64,000 nucleotides of DNA from Scybalosoma faecavium (GTDB lineage: Bacteria; Bacillota; Clostridia; Christensenellales; Christensenellaceae): positions 255,315 to 319,314 of the forward strand of contig DVKG01000012.1 in NCBI GenBank assembly GCA_018716135.1. Reading direction: 5' to 3'. Below, one piece after another: positions 50,045 through 59,260 of this stretch. Made by a program: the position numbers and the translations under genes. The number at the start of each line of letters is the position of its first letter. The stretch's first letter is position 1. The notes beneath the pieces were generated by a model, which was given only the letters and a program-made list of their open reading frames with translations, ran no database searches and was not told the DNA's origin.

Positions 50045-52699
50045 TCATTTATCCGCTTTTCCGCGCTTTTTTCTGCCTATTCCGAATAGAATGGCAGACA
50101 GCGCCAGCGCAGCTATGGATATGACCGCTCCCGCCTTCAATCCGGGAGTAAAGTACGTCAGCTTTATCTCATGCTCCCCTGCCTCAAGCTCCAGAGCAGA
50201 GTACATTCCGTTCGCATTAAGCAGCTCCGCGCTCTCTCCGTCCACCTCCGCCTTCCAGCCCTTGCTGTACGGTATTGTCAGGCAGAGGTATTTCTTTTTG
50301 TCCAGAGAGATACTTCCCGTGACGGTGTCTTTACCTATGTTTACATTTTCCAGAGCATCCGCCCGCAAGGATTGGACCTGAGTTTCTATGCTGCTCATAG
50401 GCTGGCATACTACGCTCATGTCTGCTTCATACACGCCCACTTTGTCAAACGTAATTTTAATATACGTCTGCCCGCTTTCGGAATACCCCATGTTTATCAT
50501 GTAGTTTTCCTGCCCAAAGTAATACTGCTCTCTATGATTGCGTACTACCAGCTTTGTGCTCACGTTTTCTCCTTCTACTACACAGTTGGATTTCGCGCCG
50601 GGCTTTTTCCATTTCTTATATCTTTTCGGTTCTGTCTCAGAGCTGTACGGATTTTTATCCGTGAGCTTCAGACCCGTTATATTAAGATATGTCTCAGCCT
50701 GTTCCAATCCGTCGAAAACGAGCGTTACTGCGGAGTTTTTCTTGATAACGCATATGTCGCCGTCCTCGTTGATTCTCACGCCCTCCGCAGGCAGTATCAG
50801 ACTGTATGGCACTGTCACGTCGCTGTATACCGGATTTCCGCCTCCGCCGTTCTCCAAAACTATACTCTGCATCATGGCCTGCTGTTTCTGAGCTATAGTC
50901 AGAGCATCGTACTCCTCTTTGGATATGCTGCTTTCATACGTATACCCCAGAGGCAGAGCAAGCCTGTTTTCATATGTGTTGTATTTTACGCCGGCTATTT
51001 CCGACTGACTTATAAGATTTGTTCCGTATATAACAGGCACGCTTTTCCCGTCTTCAGCTACCTCGTATTTCACGGAGGACAGCGCGTTCAGCGAGGCGCG
51101 GCCGTCCAGCCCGTCCGCTTTTAACATATGAGATTGAGAAGCTATGCCAAGATCATAGAAATACTCCGTCACATATTTACTCGTAACGCTGAAAAACGAC
51201 GAAGTTGAGTTGAAGCCCTGTATCATGCCTTCATTGAAATTTGAAGTGCCTTCTACGTCTACTCTGTAAAACGACTCGTCGTCTATCTCAGAGGCCGCCG
51301 CCGAGGCGGTTTCCGTATACGCTGTTATTTCTTCGCCCCAGTTCTCATTCTTTTCCAGATAGTCGCTTTTCATCGTGCTGAAATTGTAATAAAAATTCGA
51401 CACCAGGCAAACGCAAATCACGAATATCGAAGCCGCGGACTTCCAGCCGTGCGCATTTCCCTTCGGCAATAGCAGTATTATACTCACTATCATAAGCAGC
51501 ATAGCAGCCGGAATGCCCTTTTTGCATCCCATTTGATATACCATAAGACATATCATAAAATACACACATGCCGCGCCGCATATCAGCAGCTTTTCCGTAA
51601 ATTTTAATTTTAACAGATCCGGCAGCACCATTGCAGTCACCAAAGAGGATGCAAACGCGAGTACATATATCCACCTGTTTACTACATATGACATTCCGCT
51701 CATAAGCCATCCGAAAGCCGGAATAAAGACGAGAACGTACAGTATCACATATCCGATTTTCAATACGCACTTGTACGGTCTCCTCAGGAATATTACACTC
51801 GCCGGAAGCGCTATCGCCGCAAATCCCATCCACGTGTAGCCTGCGGCGCCTTTGCTCGAGAATATCGAAGCCAGCGCCTTGCCATAGAAAGAAAAATCAT
51901 AAAATAAAAGTGATTTGCTCTGCGATTCCGTTGTTCTGCCTGAGCCAAGGTATCCCAACAGAGCGGGGAGAAATATGACCGCGGCTATAGCAAGCCCGAG
52001 CAGATACCAGCCTGCGCAGCGCAGCGCCGCATGAGGCAGAGTCTCTGTCAGCTTATCCTTCAGCGACAGATAACGAATCACTGCATAAAAAACGGCAGAA
52101 AAAGTTATTACGGTGAGGAAGGTAAAATTGCTCACCGCCGTAATCGCTACAGCAAATACAAAAAGCGCGGCGTTCTCTCTGTGCAGCAGCTTTTCCATAC
52201 CCCATATAATCAGAGGCAGATATATCATCGCGTTTACAAAGAAAGGATGTCTCATAGAGACATAAACGCCATAGCAGCAGAGAGAATACATCAACGCCCC
52301 CGCTATAGACGGTACGCTTTCCAGCTTGAATCTCGAGCATACGCCCAAAAACGCCAAGCCGGATAAATACAGCCTCAGCACAATCAATAGCGTGTAGCAT
52401 ATGTGCATGTTGTCCGCATTGAAAAACGCACAGATCAGCGCAAGCGGATCGCCTATGCAATAATAATTCAGCGACGTCAGCACATCGCTGCCGAACCCGA
52501 TGCTGAAATCCCAAAGATTCATGCCGTTTTTCAGCCATTCTGAATAATATATAAGCGCAGGATAGTGCTGTTGAATTCCGTCTGCGCTCCATATTGTGCT
52601 TTTGCCGGATAAGACGACCCACATCGCCATCCCCAATGCAGCGGCGGCAAAAATCAGCGTATAGAGCAGCAAAGTGCGCAGTTTCTTCCCCTTAATCAT
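50045..52699 (-). CDS. YfhO-family polytopic membrane protein (GT-C-like glycosyltransferase)
   Basis: 884 residues. About twelve to fourteen membrane helices occupy residues 10-430, with the early loop STIWSADGIQQHYPALIYY and a DVLTSLNYYCIGDPL stretch typical of YfhO. A large extracellular part (~440-850) follows, then one last helix before KKRGKADK. In Bacillus and Listeria, YfhO proteins partner a GT2 enzyme (CsbB/GtlA) that makes undecaprenyl-phosphate sugars, and transfer the sugar to wall or lipoteichoic acid. The adjacent GT2 gene (13-bp gap) fits that pairing exactly. The acceptor here is unknown. Confidence 0.88.
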   Translation of the reverse strand: MIKGKKLRTLLLYTLIFAAAALGMAMWVVLSGKSTIWSADGIQQHYPALIYYSEWLKNGMNLWDFSIGFGSDVLTSLNYYCIGDPLALICAFFNADNMHICYTLLIVLRLYLSGLAFLGVCSRFKLESVPSIAGALMYSLCCYGVYVSMRHPFFVNAMIYLPLIIWGMEKLLHRENAALFVFAVAITAVSNFTFLTVITFSAVFYAVIRYLSLKDKLTETLPHAALRCAGWYLLGLAIAAVIFLPALLGYLGSGRTTESQSKSLLFYDFSFYGKALASIFSSKGAAGYTWMGFAAIALPASVIFLRRPYKCVLKIGYVILYVLVFIPAFGWLMSGMSYVVNRWIYVLAFASSLVTAMVLPDLLKLKFTEKLLICGAACVYFMICLMVYQMGCKKGIPAAMLLMIVSIILLLPKGNAHGWKSAASIFVICVCLVSNFYYNFSTMKSDYLEKNENWGEEITAYTETASAAASEIDDESFYRVDVEGTSNFNEGMIQGFNSTSSFFSVTSKYVTEYFYDLGIASQSHMLKADGLDGRASLNALSSVKYEVAEDGKSVPVIYGTNLISQSEIAGVKYNTYENRLALPLGYTYESSISKEEYDALTIAQKQQAMMQSIVLENGGGGNPVYSDVTVPYSLILPAEGVRINEDGDICVIKKNSAVTLVFDGLEQAETYLNITGLKLTDKNPYSSETEPKRYKKWKKPGAKSNCVVEGENVSTKLVVRNHREQYYFGQENYMINMGYSESGQTYIKITFDKVGVYEADMSVVCQPMSSIETQVQSLRADALENVNIGKDTVTGSISLDKKKYLCLTIPYSKGWKAEVDGESAELLNANGMYSALELEAGEHEIKLTYFTPGLKAGAVISIAALALSAILFGIGRKKRGKADK

Positions 52700-52711
52700 A
52701 ATCCTAACCTA

Positions 52712-53650
52712 TTATCCTTTAGTATTCTGTTTTGTGTTTTCTCTTTCGACATACAGCGGTCTGCGTTTTACCTGCATATATGTTCTGGCTATATATTCGC
52801 CGAGTATGCCCAAGGCCAAGAGTATAAGTCCGCCTATCAGCAAAAGAGTAACCATCAGCGACGGATAGCCCGGAACATCAGAGCCGGTAAATATCGTACG
52901 GAAAAACAAATACAGAAGATATATTATTGAAAAACACGATGCAAACGCGCCAATCACAGAAGCTATTCGCAGAGGAGTCGTAGAAAAAGCTACTATTCCG
53001 TCTATTGCATATTTAAAGAGCTTCCAAAACGACCATTTTGTCTCTCCGGCCACGCGTTCTTCATTTTCGTATTCCATCCAGACAGTTTCAAAACCTACCC
53101 ACTGAAACAATCCTTTGCTGAATCTGGGATATTCTCCCAGCTCGAGCACAGCATCTACCATTCGCCTGCTCATCACTCTGTAGTCTCTCGCTCCGTCCAT
53201 AAAGTCAACCTCACTTATGCGGTTTATCAACTTATAAAACTTGCGGGCAAACCAGCTTCGTATGGGCGGCTCGCCTTTTCGAGTTACTCTTCGAGTCGCC
53301 ACGCAGTCCACTGTATCCGAATCCAGCTTATCCAGCATTTCCCGCAGCATCCCCGGCGGATCCTGAAGATCTACGTCCATTATAGCCACATAATCTCCGG
53401 ATGAGTTTTTCATGCCTGCGTACATAGCGGCTTCTTTTCCGAAATTTCTCGAAAAAGATACGTAGTTTACTCTGTCATCCCGTTTGGCTAATCGTTTCAG
53501 CTCCTTCAATGTATCGTCGCTGCTGCCGTCGTCTACAAATATAAGTTCTGACTTACAACTCAATCTGGAAAACACATTGCAGATTTCTTTGTAAAACAAC
53601 GGAAGTGCTTCTTGTTCATTAAAACAAGGAACAACAACAGAAAGCAACAT
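52712..53650 (-). CDS. GT2 undecaprenyl-phosphate glycosyltransferase (CsbB/GtrB type)
   Basis: 312 residues. The N-terminal GT2 domain (1-~230) has SVVVPCFNEQEALP, FVDDGSSDDTL, MDVDLQDPP (DxD metal motif) and the basic VTRKGEPPIRSW. Two C-terminal transmembrane helices follow (~228-252 and 262-288), as in GtrB/CsbB. It should charge undecaprenyl phosphate with a sugar on the inner face for the adjacent YfhO protein. ATG 53650 is preferred to GTG 53659 because AAGGA abuts the GTG. Promoter at 53700-53728. Confidence 0.9.
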   Translation of the reverse strand: MLLSVVVPCFNEQEALPLFYKEICNVFSRLSCKSELIFVDDGSSDDTLKELKRLAKRDDRVNYVSFSRNFGKEAAMYAGMKNSSGDYVAIMDVDLQDPPGMLREMLDKLDSDTVDCVATRRVTRKGEPPIRSWFARKFYKLINRISEVDFMDGARDYRVMSRRMVDAVLELGEYPRFSKGLFQWVGFETVWMEYENEERVAGETKWSFWKLFKYAIDGIVAFSTTPLRIASVIGAFASCFSIIYLLYLFFRTIFTGSDVPGYPSLMVTLLLIGGLILLALGILGEYIARTYMQVKRRPLYVERENTKQNTKG

Positions 53651-53699
53651 ATTTCTCACTTCCTTTCAAGATAATATATGAAACTGCTCTCTATGCGTC

Positions 53700-53728
53700 A
53701 GTATATCATATAAAGTTATTTTAAGCAA
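53700..53728 (-). promoter_or_regulatory. Promoter of the GT2-yfhO operon
   Basis: Minus strand TTGCTT, 17-bp spacer, TATACT. Confidence 0.6.
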
Positions 53729-53817
53729 TGCAATCACAAAAGTTCATGAATTTATCATATTGCATACATAAAGCATTATTCATCATGGACAACTGCATCA
53801 CAAAACAAAAATTTACG

Positions 53818-53846
53818 TTGATTATTGTCTGTTAACATGATATAAT
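53818..53846 (+). promoter_or_regulatory. Promoter of the small lipoprotein gene
   Basis: TTGATT, 17-bp spacer, TATAAT. Confidence 0.65.
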
Positions 53847-53917
53847 ACCACGAAGATGAGAATTTTGTCTTTTAAATTACAAAAAATGTAATTGACCCAA
53901 GGAGGTTAAGTTTTCAG

Positions 53918-54238
53918 ATGAATAAAAAAGTCATTATTCTGACTGTGCTCACGGTACTGACCCTGTTTGTACTTACGGCATGCGGGTCCGCCTCTCCGGA
54001 CGGTTCTTGGACAGACCCCAGCTACAGCGATTATCAGCTCGTATTGCAGGACGGCAACGCACAGGTCGTCATGCCAAGCGACGGAACGGTCATATCCTCC
54101 GGCACGTATACCACAGATAAATCAAACATAACAATATCGCTCACCGATCTTGGAGAATGGAACGCCACCTTTGACAACGAAACAATGACCTTCTCCACAG
54201 AGAGCGGCGAGGTTATCTACAACAAAGTCACTCAGTAA
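53918..54238 (+). CDS. Small exported lipoprotein, unknown function
   Basis: 106 residues. A signal peptide MNKKVIILTVLTVLTLFVL ends in the lipobox LTACGS with Cys near 22. The mature 85 residues have GSWTDPSYSDYQLVLQ and alternating short strands (GTYTTDKSNITISL, WNATFDNETMTFS), suggesting a small beta-barrel or lipocalin-like fold such as seen in DUF5640-type clostridial lipoproteins; I cannot name the family with certainty. AAGGAGG lies 12 bases before the ATG. It is monocistronic with its own promoter and terminator. Confidence 0.85.
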   Translation: MNKKVIILTVLTVLTLFVLTACGSASPDGSWTDPSYSDYQLVLQDGNAQVVMPSDGTVISSGTYTTDKSNITISLTDLGEWNATFDNETMTFSTESGEVIYNKVTQ

Positions 54239-54244
54239 TTTCAG

Positions 54245-54277
54245 AATATCGGCAGCGCAGACTGTCGATATTTTTTT
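54245..54277 (+). terminator. Terminator of the small lipoprotein gene
   Basis: Eleven-base-pair stem AATATCGGCAG/CTGTCGATATT with one G-U pair, followed by TTTTTT. Confidence 0.85.
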
Positions 54278-54335
54278 AATATTTCACATACAAATATTAT
54301 AGAAAATTTTGAACAGTAAAACGAAAGGAATCTAA

Positions 54336-55484
54336 ATGATCCGGTTTATACTACGTCGAATTATAGGAGAAAATGCTCCGAGGGAGCGTTACGGCACAGT
54401 CGCAGGTAAAATAGGTATATTCCTAAACCTGCTCCTGTTTGCACTGAAATTATCCGTCGGTATGCTGACCGCGAGTATAGCCATAACCGCCGACGCTGTC
54501 AACTCTCTGTCTGACGCTGCATCATCTTTAGTCACCATATTCGGTTTCTATCTCGCAGGGAAAAAAGCAGACCGCGAACACCCATTCGGACACGGTCGTA
54601 TAGAATACATCGCAGGCATGGCTGTTTCTGTCGTTATTATTGTAGTCGGCATAGAACTTGCAAAAAGCTCAATAGACGGCATAATAAACCCAACGCAGAC
54701 GCAATTCAGCCTCATCTCGCTCGCCGTACTAATTTTTTCTGCATTAGTAAAGCTTTGGATGTTTTTCTTCTGCCGCAGTATATCCAAAAAAATAAACTCG
54801 TCGGCATTAGCCTCCACAGCCAAAGACAGCCTCTCTGACGTCGCAGCGACCTCCGCAGTACTTATAGGCGCGCTCGTCAGTCTTTTCGCGGGTGTAAACA
54901 TAGACGGCTGGCTCGGCATAATTGTCAGCGTTTTTATAATTTTCACCGGAATAGGCGCATTGAAGGACACTTTGAACCCTCTGCTCGGCGCTCCTCCAAG
55001 CTCGGAATTTATAGACAGCCTCCGGCACGAATTTATGCAGTATCCTCTCGTATACGGCATACACGACATAATAGTGCACAACTACGGCGTCGGCAAGGTC
55101 ATGGTCACGCTGCACGCCGAGGTTCCCGCCGAGCGTCCCGTCGGGCAGCTGCACGATATGCTGGGGGAAATATCTCAGGATATTGAAGAAAAGCTGGACT
55201 GCGAGCTTCTCGTCCACATGGATCCGGTAGCTCACAACTTCGGCGAAACAGAGCGTTACAAGTGCATTGTATCATCTATACTTGCCTCTGTAGATCCTCA
55301 GCTTGCGCCTCACGGCTTCACGCTTGACCTGCTCGAGGGCGAACCAATAGCGTATTTTGAGATTGCAATTCCCTTTGATTATCCCGTGCCTGAGCACGAA
55401 CTGATGGAACAGATACTAAATCAAGCTCAGAAAACAAAAGATGCCCCGAAAATGAATTTTAAAATAGAGCATCCATACTCCTAA
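54336..55484 (+). CDS. Cation diffusion facilitator family metal transporter
   Basis: 382 residues. Six membrane helices lie in residues ~25-215, with SITADAVNSLSDAASSLVT in helix 2 and AKDSLSDVAATSAVL in helix 5 carrying the paired Asp metal ligands; the helix 2-3 loop has ADREHPFGHGRIEY. The cytoplasmic C-terminal domain (~220-382) is longer than usual and has HDIIVHNYG and HMDPV. It exports divalent metals such as zinc or manganese in exchange for protons; the ion is not certain. GAAAGGAA precedes the ATG. It is followed after 33 bp by a radical SAM gene. Confidence 0.93.
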   Translation: MIRFILRRIIGENAPRERYGTVAGKIGIFLNLLLFALKLSVGMLTASIAITADAVNSLSDAASSLVTIFGFYLAGKKADREHPFGHGRIEYIAGMAVSVVIIVVGIELAKSSIDGIINPTQTQFSLISLAVLIFSALVKLWMFFFCRSISKKINSSALASTAKDSLSDVAATSAVLIGALVSLFAGVNIDGWLGIIVSVFIIFTGIGALKDTLNPLLGAPPSSEFIDSLRHEFMQYPLVYGIHDIIVHNYGVGKVMVTLHAEVPAERPVGQLHDMLGEISQDIEEKLDCELLVHMDPVAHNFGETERYKCIVSSILASVDPQLAPHGFTLDLLEGEPIAYFEIAIPFDYPVPEHELMEQILNQAQKTKDAPKMNFKIEHPYS

Positions 55485-55517
55485 TCATATCGACTCTTAC
55501 GAAAGCAGGTGAACCCC

Positions 55518-56447
55518 TTGGACGACAAGCCATACCGCAGTCTTAACGAATATTATCGCTCTATCTTCGGGAGAAAGACGGCAAAAATCTCGCTGGACGG
55601 CGGCTTCACCTGCCCGAACCGCGACGGAACTCTCGGAGAGAGAGGATGCCTTTTTTGCAGCTCAGGAGGCTCGGGAGATTTCGCAGAAAGCTCCGCTCTC
55701 TCAATCACAGAGCAGATCGAGCGAGGTAAAGCTCAGACCGCTCTAAAATGGCAGAACACAGCTTATATCGCCTATTTTCAAGCCTTTACAAGCACGTACG
55801 CTCCGGTAAAAACGCTTCGTGCTAAATTTGAAGAAGCTTTGTCCTGCGCCGGCGTAGAGGGATTGTCAATAGCTACCCGCGCGGACTGCCTGCCGGGAGA
55901 AGTCCTAGACTTGCTGGAAGAGCTGAGCAGCCGCACCAGACTTTTTGTGGAGCTTGGACTGCAAAGTTCAAAACCGGAGACGGCAGAGCTCGTCCGTCGG
56001 GGTTTCTCAAACGACGTATTCGCCGAATCCGCCGCCGCACTTTCTCAGCGCGGAATACCCGTGGTAGCACACATAATAATCGGTCTGCCCGGAGAGAACC
56101 TGACAGACGTACTTAATACCGTCGATTTTGTAAATTCTCTTCCGATACAGGGAGTCAAGCTGCAGCTCCTGCACGTGCTGTCTGACTGCGATATGGCCGA
56201 TTTGTACCTCAGCGGAAGCTATTCTCCGCTGAGCAAAGAAGAATACATCTCTGCGGTAGGCAGCTGCATAGCTCGGCTGCGTCCCGATATTGTGATTCAC
56301 CGTCTGACAGGAGACGGCAGCAGAGACACGCTTCTGGCGCCTCGTTGGAGTTTAAACAAACGAGATGTATTAAACAGCCTGCACCGCTATCTTCGCGACA
56401 ACCGCATAACTCAAGGCATGGATTTCTGCCTCGGATTCAATTCATGA
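55518..56447 (+). CDS. TIGR01212-family radical SAM protein (YtqA-like)
   Basis: About 309 residues. The N-terminal DKPYRSLNEYYRSIFGRK and ISLDGGFTCPNRDGTLGERG lead to the cluster motif C-x12-C-x2-C (from CPNRDG to CLFC), the long spacing typical of this YtqA/YhcC-like subfamily. FVELGLQS and HIIIGLPGE are SAM-binding stretches. Its reaction is not established. I chose TTG 55518 because AGGTGA stands 5 bases before it; GTG 55509 has only a weak site. The end overlaps the convergent lysR by 11 bases. Confidence 0.87.
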   Translation: MDDKPYRSLNEYYRSIFGRKTAKISLDGGFTCPNRDGTLGERGCLFCSSGGSGDFAESSALSITEQIERGKAQTALKWQNTAYIAYFQAFTSTYAPVKTLRAKFEEALSCAGVEGLSIATRADCLPGEVLDLLEELSSRTRLFVELGLQSSKPETAELVRRGFSNDVFAESAAALSQRGIPVVAHIIIGLPGENLTDVLNTVDFVNSLPIQGVKLQLLHVLSDCDMADLYLSGSYSPLSKEEYISAVGSCIARLRPDIVIHRLTGDGSRDTLLAPRWSLNKRDVLNSLHRYLRDNRITQGMDFCLGFNS

Positions 56448-57351
56448 CTACTTCTATAAATTTTGATATTATGCTCCATTGATATGTCTGCGCCTGCCAT
56501 CCTAATCGTATCATATACTTCGCCTCTTCTCCCAGCCTGAACATTTTTAACTCAGCAAGGTGCTTTTCCCCCAGTATCGCTTTGGCCAGCTCCTCGGGAC
56601 AGAAGCACGCCCCGACTCCTTTTACGCACAGTTCGAGAAGCATTTCTACATTTTTGGACTGCGCTTTTACTATAGGATGAAAGTTGGCTCGTTTAATGAA
56701 AAATCGTCCCAGTCTTCCTACCGTATTTTTCTCATCGCCTATTAAGAACGGACAGCCCGCCAGCAATGACAGCTCGCCGTTTTTTTGTATTCTCTCTGCT
56801 ACAGCGTCTTTCCGGCTTCCATACAAATCGTCCATCAAGCTATCAGGCACAAAGAGCACTATCTCTTCTTCAATAAAATCCCGCACTTCTACGCCCGGTA
56901 TCTTGTCCGGCAGATCTGCTATTGCTATATCTATTTCTCCATCTATGAGCTTCTTTCTCAAAACGTCATGTACATCTTCTACGGACTGTATCTCAATTTG
57001 CGGATACAGCTTTTGAAATTTCATTATCATATCCGGAATGATTACCCTGCCTCTTGTATGCACGACGCCTATTCTCAGTTTGCCTTTGTCGCTGTGCGCA
57101 ATATCGCTGAACTCACGTTTCATAGAATAGTATTTTCTCTGAAAATCGTCCGCATACTGCAAGAACACTTCGCCCGCATACGTCAGCTCCAACGGTACAT
57201 GTCGTATTATCAGCCTGCACTCCAGCTCATTTTCTATTGCAGATATATGAGCGCTGAGAGTCTGCTGAGTTATATGCAGTCTTTCCGCCGCTTTTGTAAA
57301 GCTTCTCTCCTTAGCAAGCATTATAAAATACTCCATGCTTTGAAAATTCAT
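56437..57351 (-). CDS. LysR-family transcriptional regulator
   Basis: About 304 residues. The N-terminal winged helix-turn-helix reads FIMLAKERSFTKAAERLHIT with QQTLSAHISAIENEL following; the effector domain (~90-304) has KLRIGVVHTRGR and GEIDIAIADLP. It is divergent from an AEC permease gene, so it probably controls that gene in response to a small metabolite. ATG 57351 is preferred (AGGTG 6 bases upstream) to GTG 57360. A TAACTG/CAGTTA dyad (57377-57407) lies between the two genes. Confidence 0.9.
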   Translation of the reverse strand: MNFQSMEYFIMLAKERSFTKAAERLHITQQTLSAHISAIENELECRLIIRHVPLELTYAGEVFLQYADDFQRKYYSMKREFSDIAHSDKGKLRIGVVHTRGRVIIPDMIMKFQKLYPQIEIQSVEDVHDVLRKKLIDGEIDIAIADLPDKIPGVEVRDFIEEEIVLFVPDSLMDDLYGSRKDAVAERIQKNGELSLLAGCPFLIGDEKNTVGRLGRFFIKRANFHPIVKAQSKNVEMLLELCVKGVGACFCPEELAKAILGEKHLAELKMFRLGEEAKYMIRLGWQAQTYQWSIISKFIEVVMN

Positions 57352-57376
57352 ATTCCACACCTGCTATTACAAATTA

Positions 57377-57407
57377 TAACTGTATTATATATCAAAAATA
57401 ACAGTTA
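57377..57407. promoter_or_regulatory. Candidate LysR-binding dyad
   Basis: TAACTG and CAGTTA, six-base arms separated by 19 bases in AT-rich sequence, overlapping the -35 of the AEC gene and lying upstream of lysR. Confidence 0.35.
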
Positions 57408-57434
57408 GACAATTTTCTCGTACTGTTTTATACT
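57406..57434 (+). promoter_or_regulatory. Promoter of the AEC permease gene
   Basis: TAGACA, 17-bp spacer, TATACT. Confidence 0.6.
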
Positions 57435-57475
57435 AATAAATGTAAAATACATTTTAATATTAAACGAGGAAAACT

Positions 57476-58414
57476 ATGGAAAGCTTATTACTATCCTTCA
57501 ACACTGTATTCCCTTTGTTTTTTATGATTGTACTGGGATATGTATTAGTCCGATTCAGCAAGCTGGATGACAGCTCCGTTAAAAAGCTGAACAATTTCTC
57601 CTTTATTATTTTTCAGCCCGCACTTGTTTTTTATAATATATACAACAGCGATTGGAGTCAAACCTGGAATCCGTCTCTTGTGCTCACCTCTGTAATAATG
57701 GTCGTAGGCACGTTTCTTCTGCTCTGCGTGATAGTCCCCTTATTAGAAAAAAACAACAGGAGGCGCGGCGTTCTTATTCAGGCTATATATCGCAGCAACT
57801 TCCTTCTTTTCGGCGTTCCTATCTGCACATCGCTTTTCGGAGACACAGCCGGCGGCACGCCCTCTATGATAGCCATGTTCGTAATACCTATATTCAACGT
57901 CCTCGCCGTAATATCGCTGGAGATGTTCCGCAGGGGAAAGCCTCAGCCCCTCCCTATCCTAAAGGGCATTATCACCAATCCTCTGATAATAGGCTCTCTC
58001 GCTGCCGTCGCTTTAAAAATCATAGGTATAGAGCTACCGACAAGCCTCGCCAAGGTATCTAAACAGCTCGCAGATATGGCAACTCCTCTCGCTCTGATAG
58101 GCCTCGGCGGCACGTTAAAATTCAGCTCTGTCGCTCACCATAAGCGCCAATTGATTTCAGGAATAGCAGCAAGACTTGTTATCGTCCCGGTCATTGCCAT
58201 TCCAATAGTCGTCATGCTTGGCTTCAGAGGAGTTGAGCTTGCGACTCTCATGTGCCTCGCTTCCGCTCCGACTGCCGTGGGTTCTTACGTCATGGCGGAG
58301 CAAATGGACGGCGACGCAGATCTGGCCAGTCATTTGGTCGTGTTTTCCGCCGCATTGTCGGTATTCACATTTTTCATATACATATTTATTCTAAAGTCTA
58401 TGGGATTTCTATAG
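57476..58414 (+). CDS. AEC-family permease (auxin efflux carrier superfamily)
   Basis: 312 residues with about ten hydrophobic helices in the AEC two-half layout. Recognisable stretches: MIVLGYVLVRFSKLDDSSVK after helix 1, YRSNFLLFGVPI, and MATPLALIGLGGTLKFSS at the start of the second half. Relatives move malonate, malate or other organic acids; the substrate is not predictable. The ATG has CGAGG 7 bases upstream. It is divergent from lysR and followed by a hairpin that better serves rnc. Confidence 0.9.
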   Translation: MESLLLSFNTVFPLFFMIVLGYVLVRFSKLDDSSVKKLNNFSFIIFQPALVFYNIYNSDWSQTWNPSLVLTSVIMVVGTFLLLCVIVPLLEKNNRRRGVLIQAIYRSNFLLFGVPICTSLFGDTAGGTPSMIAMFVIPIFNVLAVISLEMFRRGKPQPLPILKGIITNPLIIGSLAAVALKIIGIELPTSLAKVSKQLADMATPLALIGLGGTLKFSSVAHHKRQLISGIAARLVIVPVIAIPIVVMLGFRGVELATLMCLASAPTAVGSYVMAEQMDGDADLASHLVVFSAALSVFTFFIYIFILKSMGFL

Positions 58415-58418
58415 ACGC

Positions 58419-58451
58419 AAAAAGACCGCGGTACGCTCCTGCCGCGGTCTT
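58419..58451 (-). terminator. Terminator between the AEC gene and rnc
   Basis: Perfect ten-base-pair stem AAGACCGCGG/CCGCGGTCTT. TTTTT follows on the minus strand, so it should end rnc; it may also block read-through from the plus strand, but lacks a T-run there. Confidence 0.75.
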
Positions 58452-58576
58452 ACTGTAAATTTTCCGATAATCTATTATACTTTTCCACTCCTTGAAGCCG
58501 TCGAAAGTTCAGCATTTTTTGCAGCTCGCTGATAGGTTTGGCTCAGCCTGAGCGGCATAATCTTATCCGGCATTTG

Positions 58577-59260
58577 TCAGTGTTTACTCTCCTGCGTCGC
58601 CGCCCCTTCATTCGTCAGTATTTCAAGCAGCTTTGCCGCCGACTGCTGCTCCGCCTGTTTTTTAGATTTGCCTACTCCTTCCGCCGATATTCCTTCATCC
58701 AGTATTACACGTACATAGAACGTCGTATTGTGCGGAGGTCCTTCCTGCTTGAACACTTCATATCTAAGATTGTTTTTGCCATTTCTTTGCACAAACATTT
58801 GCAGCTCTGATTTTGCATCGGCATGGAATACCGCGTTTTTTTCTATATATTCCAGTACAGAGCTGACCACGCACTGCGCCGCTTCCAATCCTCCGTCCAG
58901 ATACGCCGCCCCTATGATAGCTTCTACGGCGTCAGCAAGCATAGAGGGCTTGTCTCTGCCGCCCGTCACTTCTTCGCTCCTGCCAATCTTGAGATATTCT
59001 CCTATATTAGCATACCTCGCGAAAAAGCTGAGCGCATCCTCGCATACCATAGAGGCGCGTTTTCTGGTCAATTCTCCCTCGTCCATCTCAGGATACGCCA
59101 GAAAAAGTCTCTCACTGCTGCAAAGCTCAAGGACAGCGTCTCCTAGAAATTCAAGCCTTTCATTGCTGTGTTTCCTGTCAAAAGACGAATGACACAGCGC
59201 TCTGTCCAACAGCTTTTGGTTTTTAAACTTATAATTTATTTTAGTGGTTAAGCTATTCAT
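58577..59260 (-). CDS. rnc: Ribonuclease III
   Basis: 227 residues. It cuts double-stranded RNA and processes rRNA precursors. The signature NERLEFLGDAVLELC carries the catalytic acidic residues, and DAVEAIIGAAYLDGG the second set. The C-terminal dsRNA-binding domain (~150-225) has KSELQMFVQRNGK and AEGVGKSKKQAEQQSAAKLL. The start ATG 59260 has GGAGG 6 bases upstream and overlaps the ABC-F stop codon by 8 bases; an upstream in-frame codon at 59305 lies deep inside that gene. Confidence 0.96.
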   Translation of the reverse strand: MNSLTTKINYKFKNQKLLDRALCHSSFDRKHSNERLEFLGDAVLELCSSERLFLAYPEMDEGELTRKRASMVCEDALSFFARYANIGEYLKIGRSEEVTGGRDKPSMLADAVEAIIGAAYLDGGLEAAQCVVSSVLEYIEKNAVFHADAKSELQMFVQRNGKNNLRYEVFKQEGPPHNTTFYVRVILDEGISAEGVGKSKKQAEQQSAAKLLEILTNEGAATQESKH

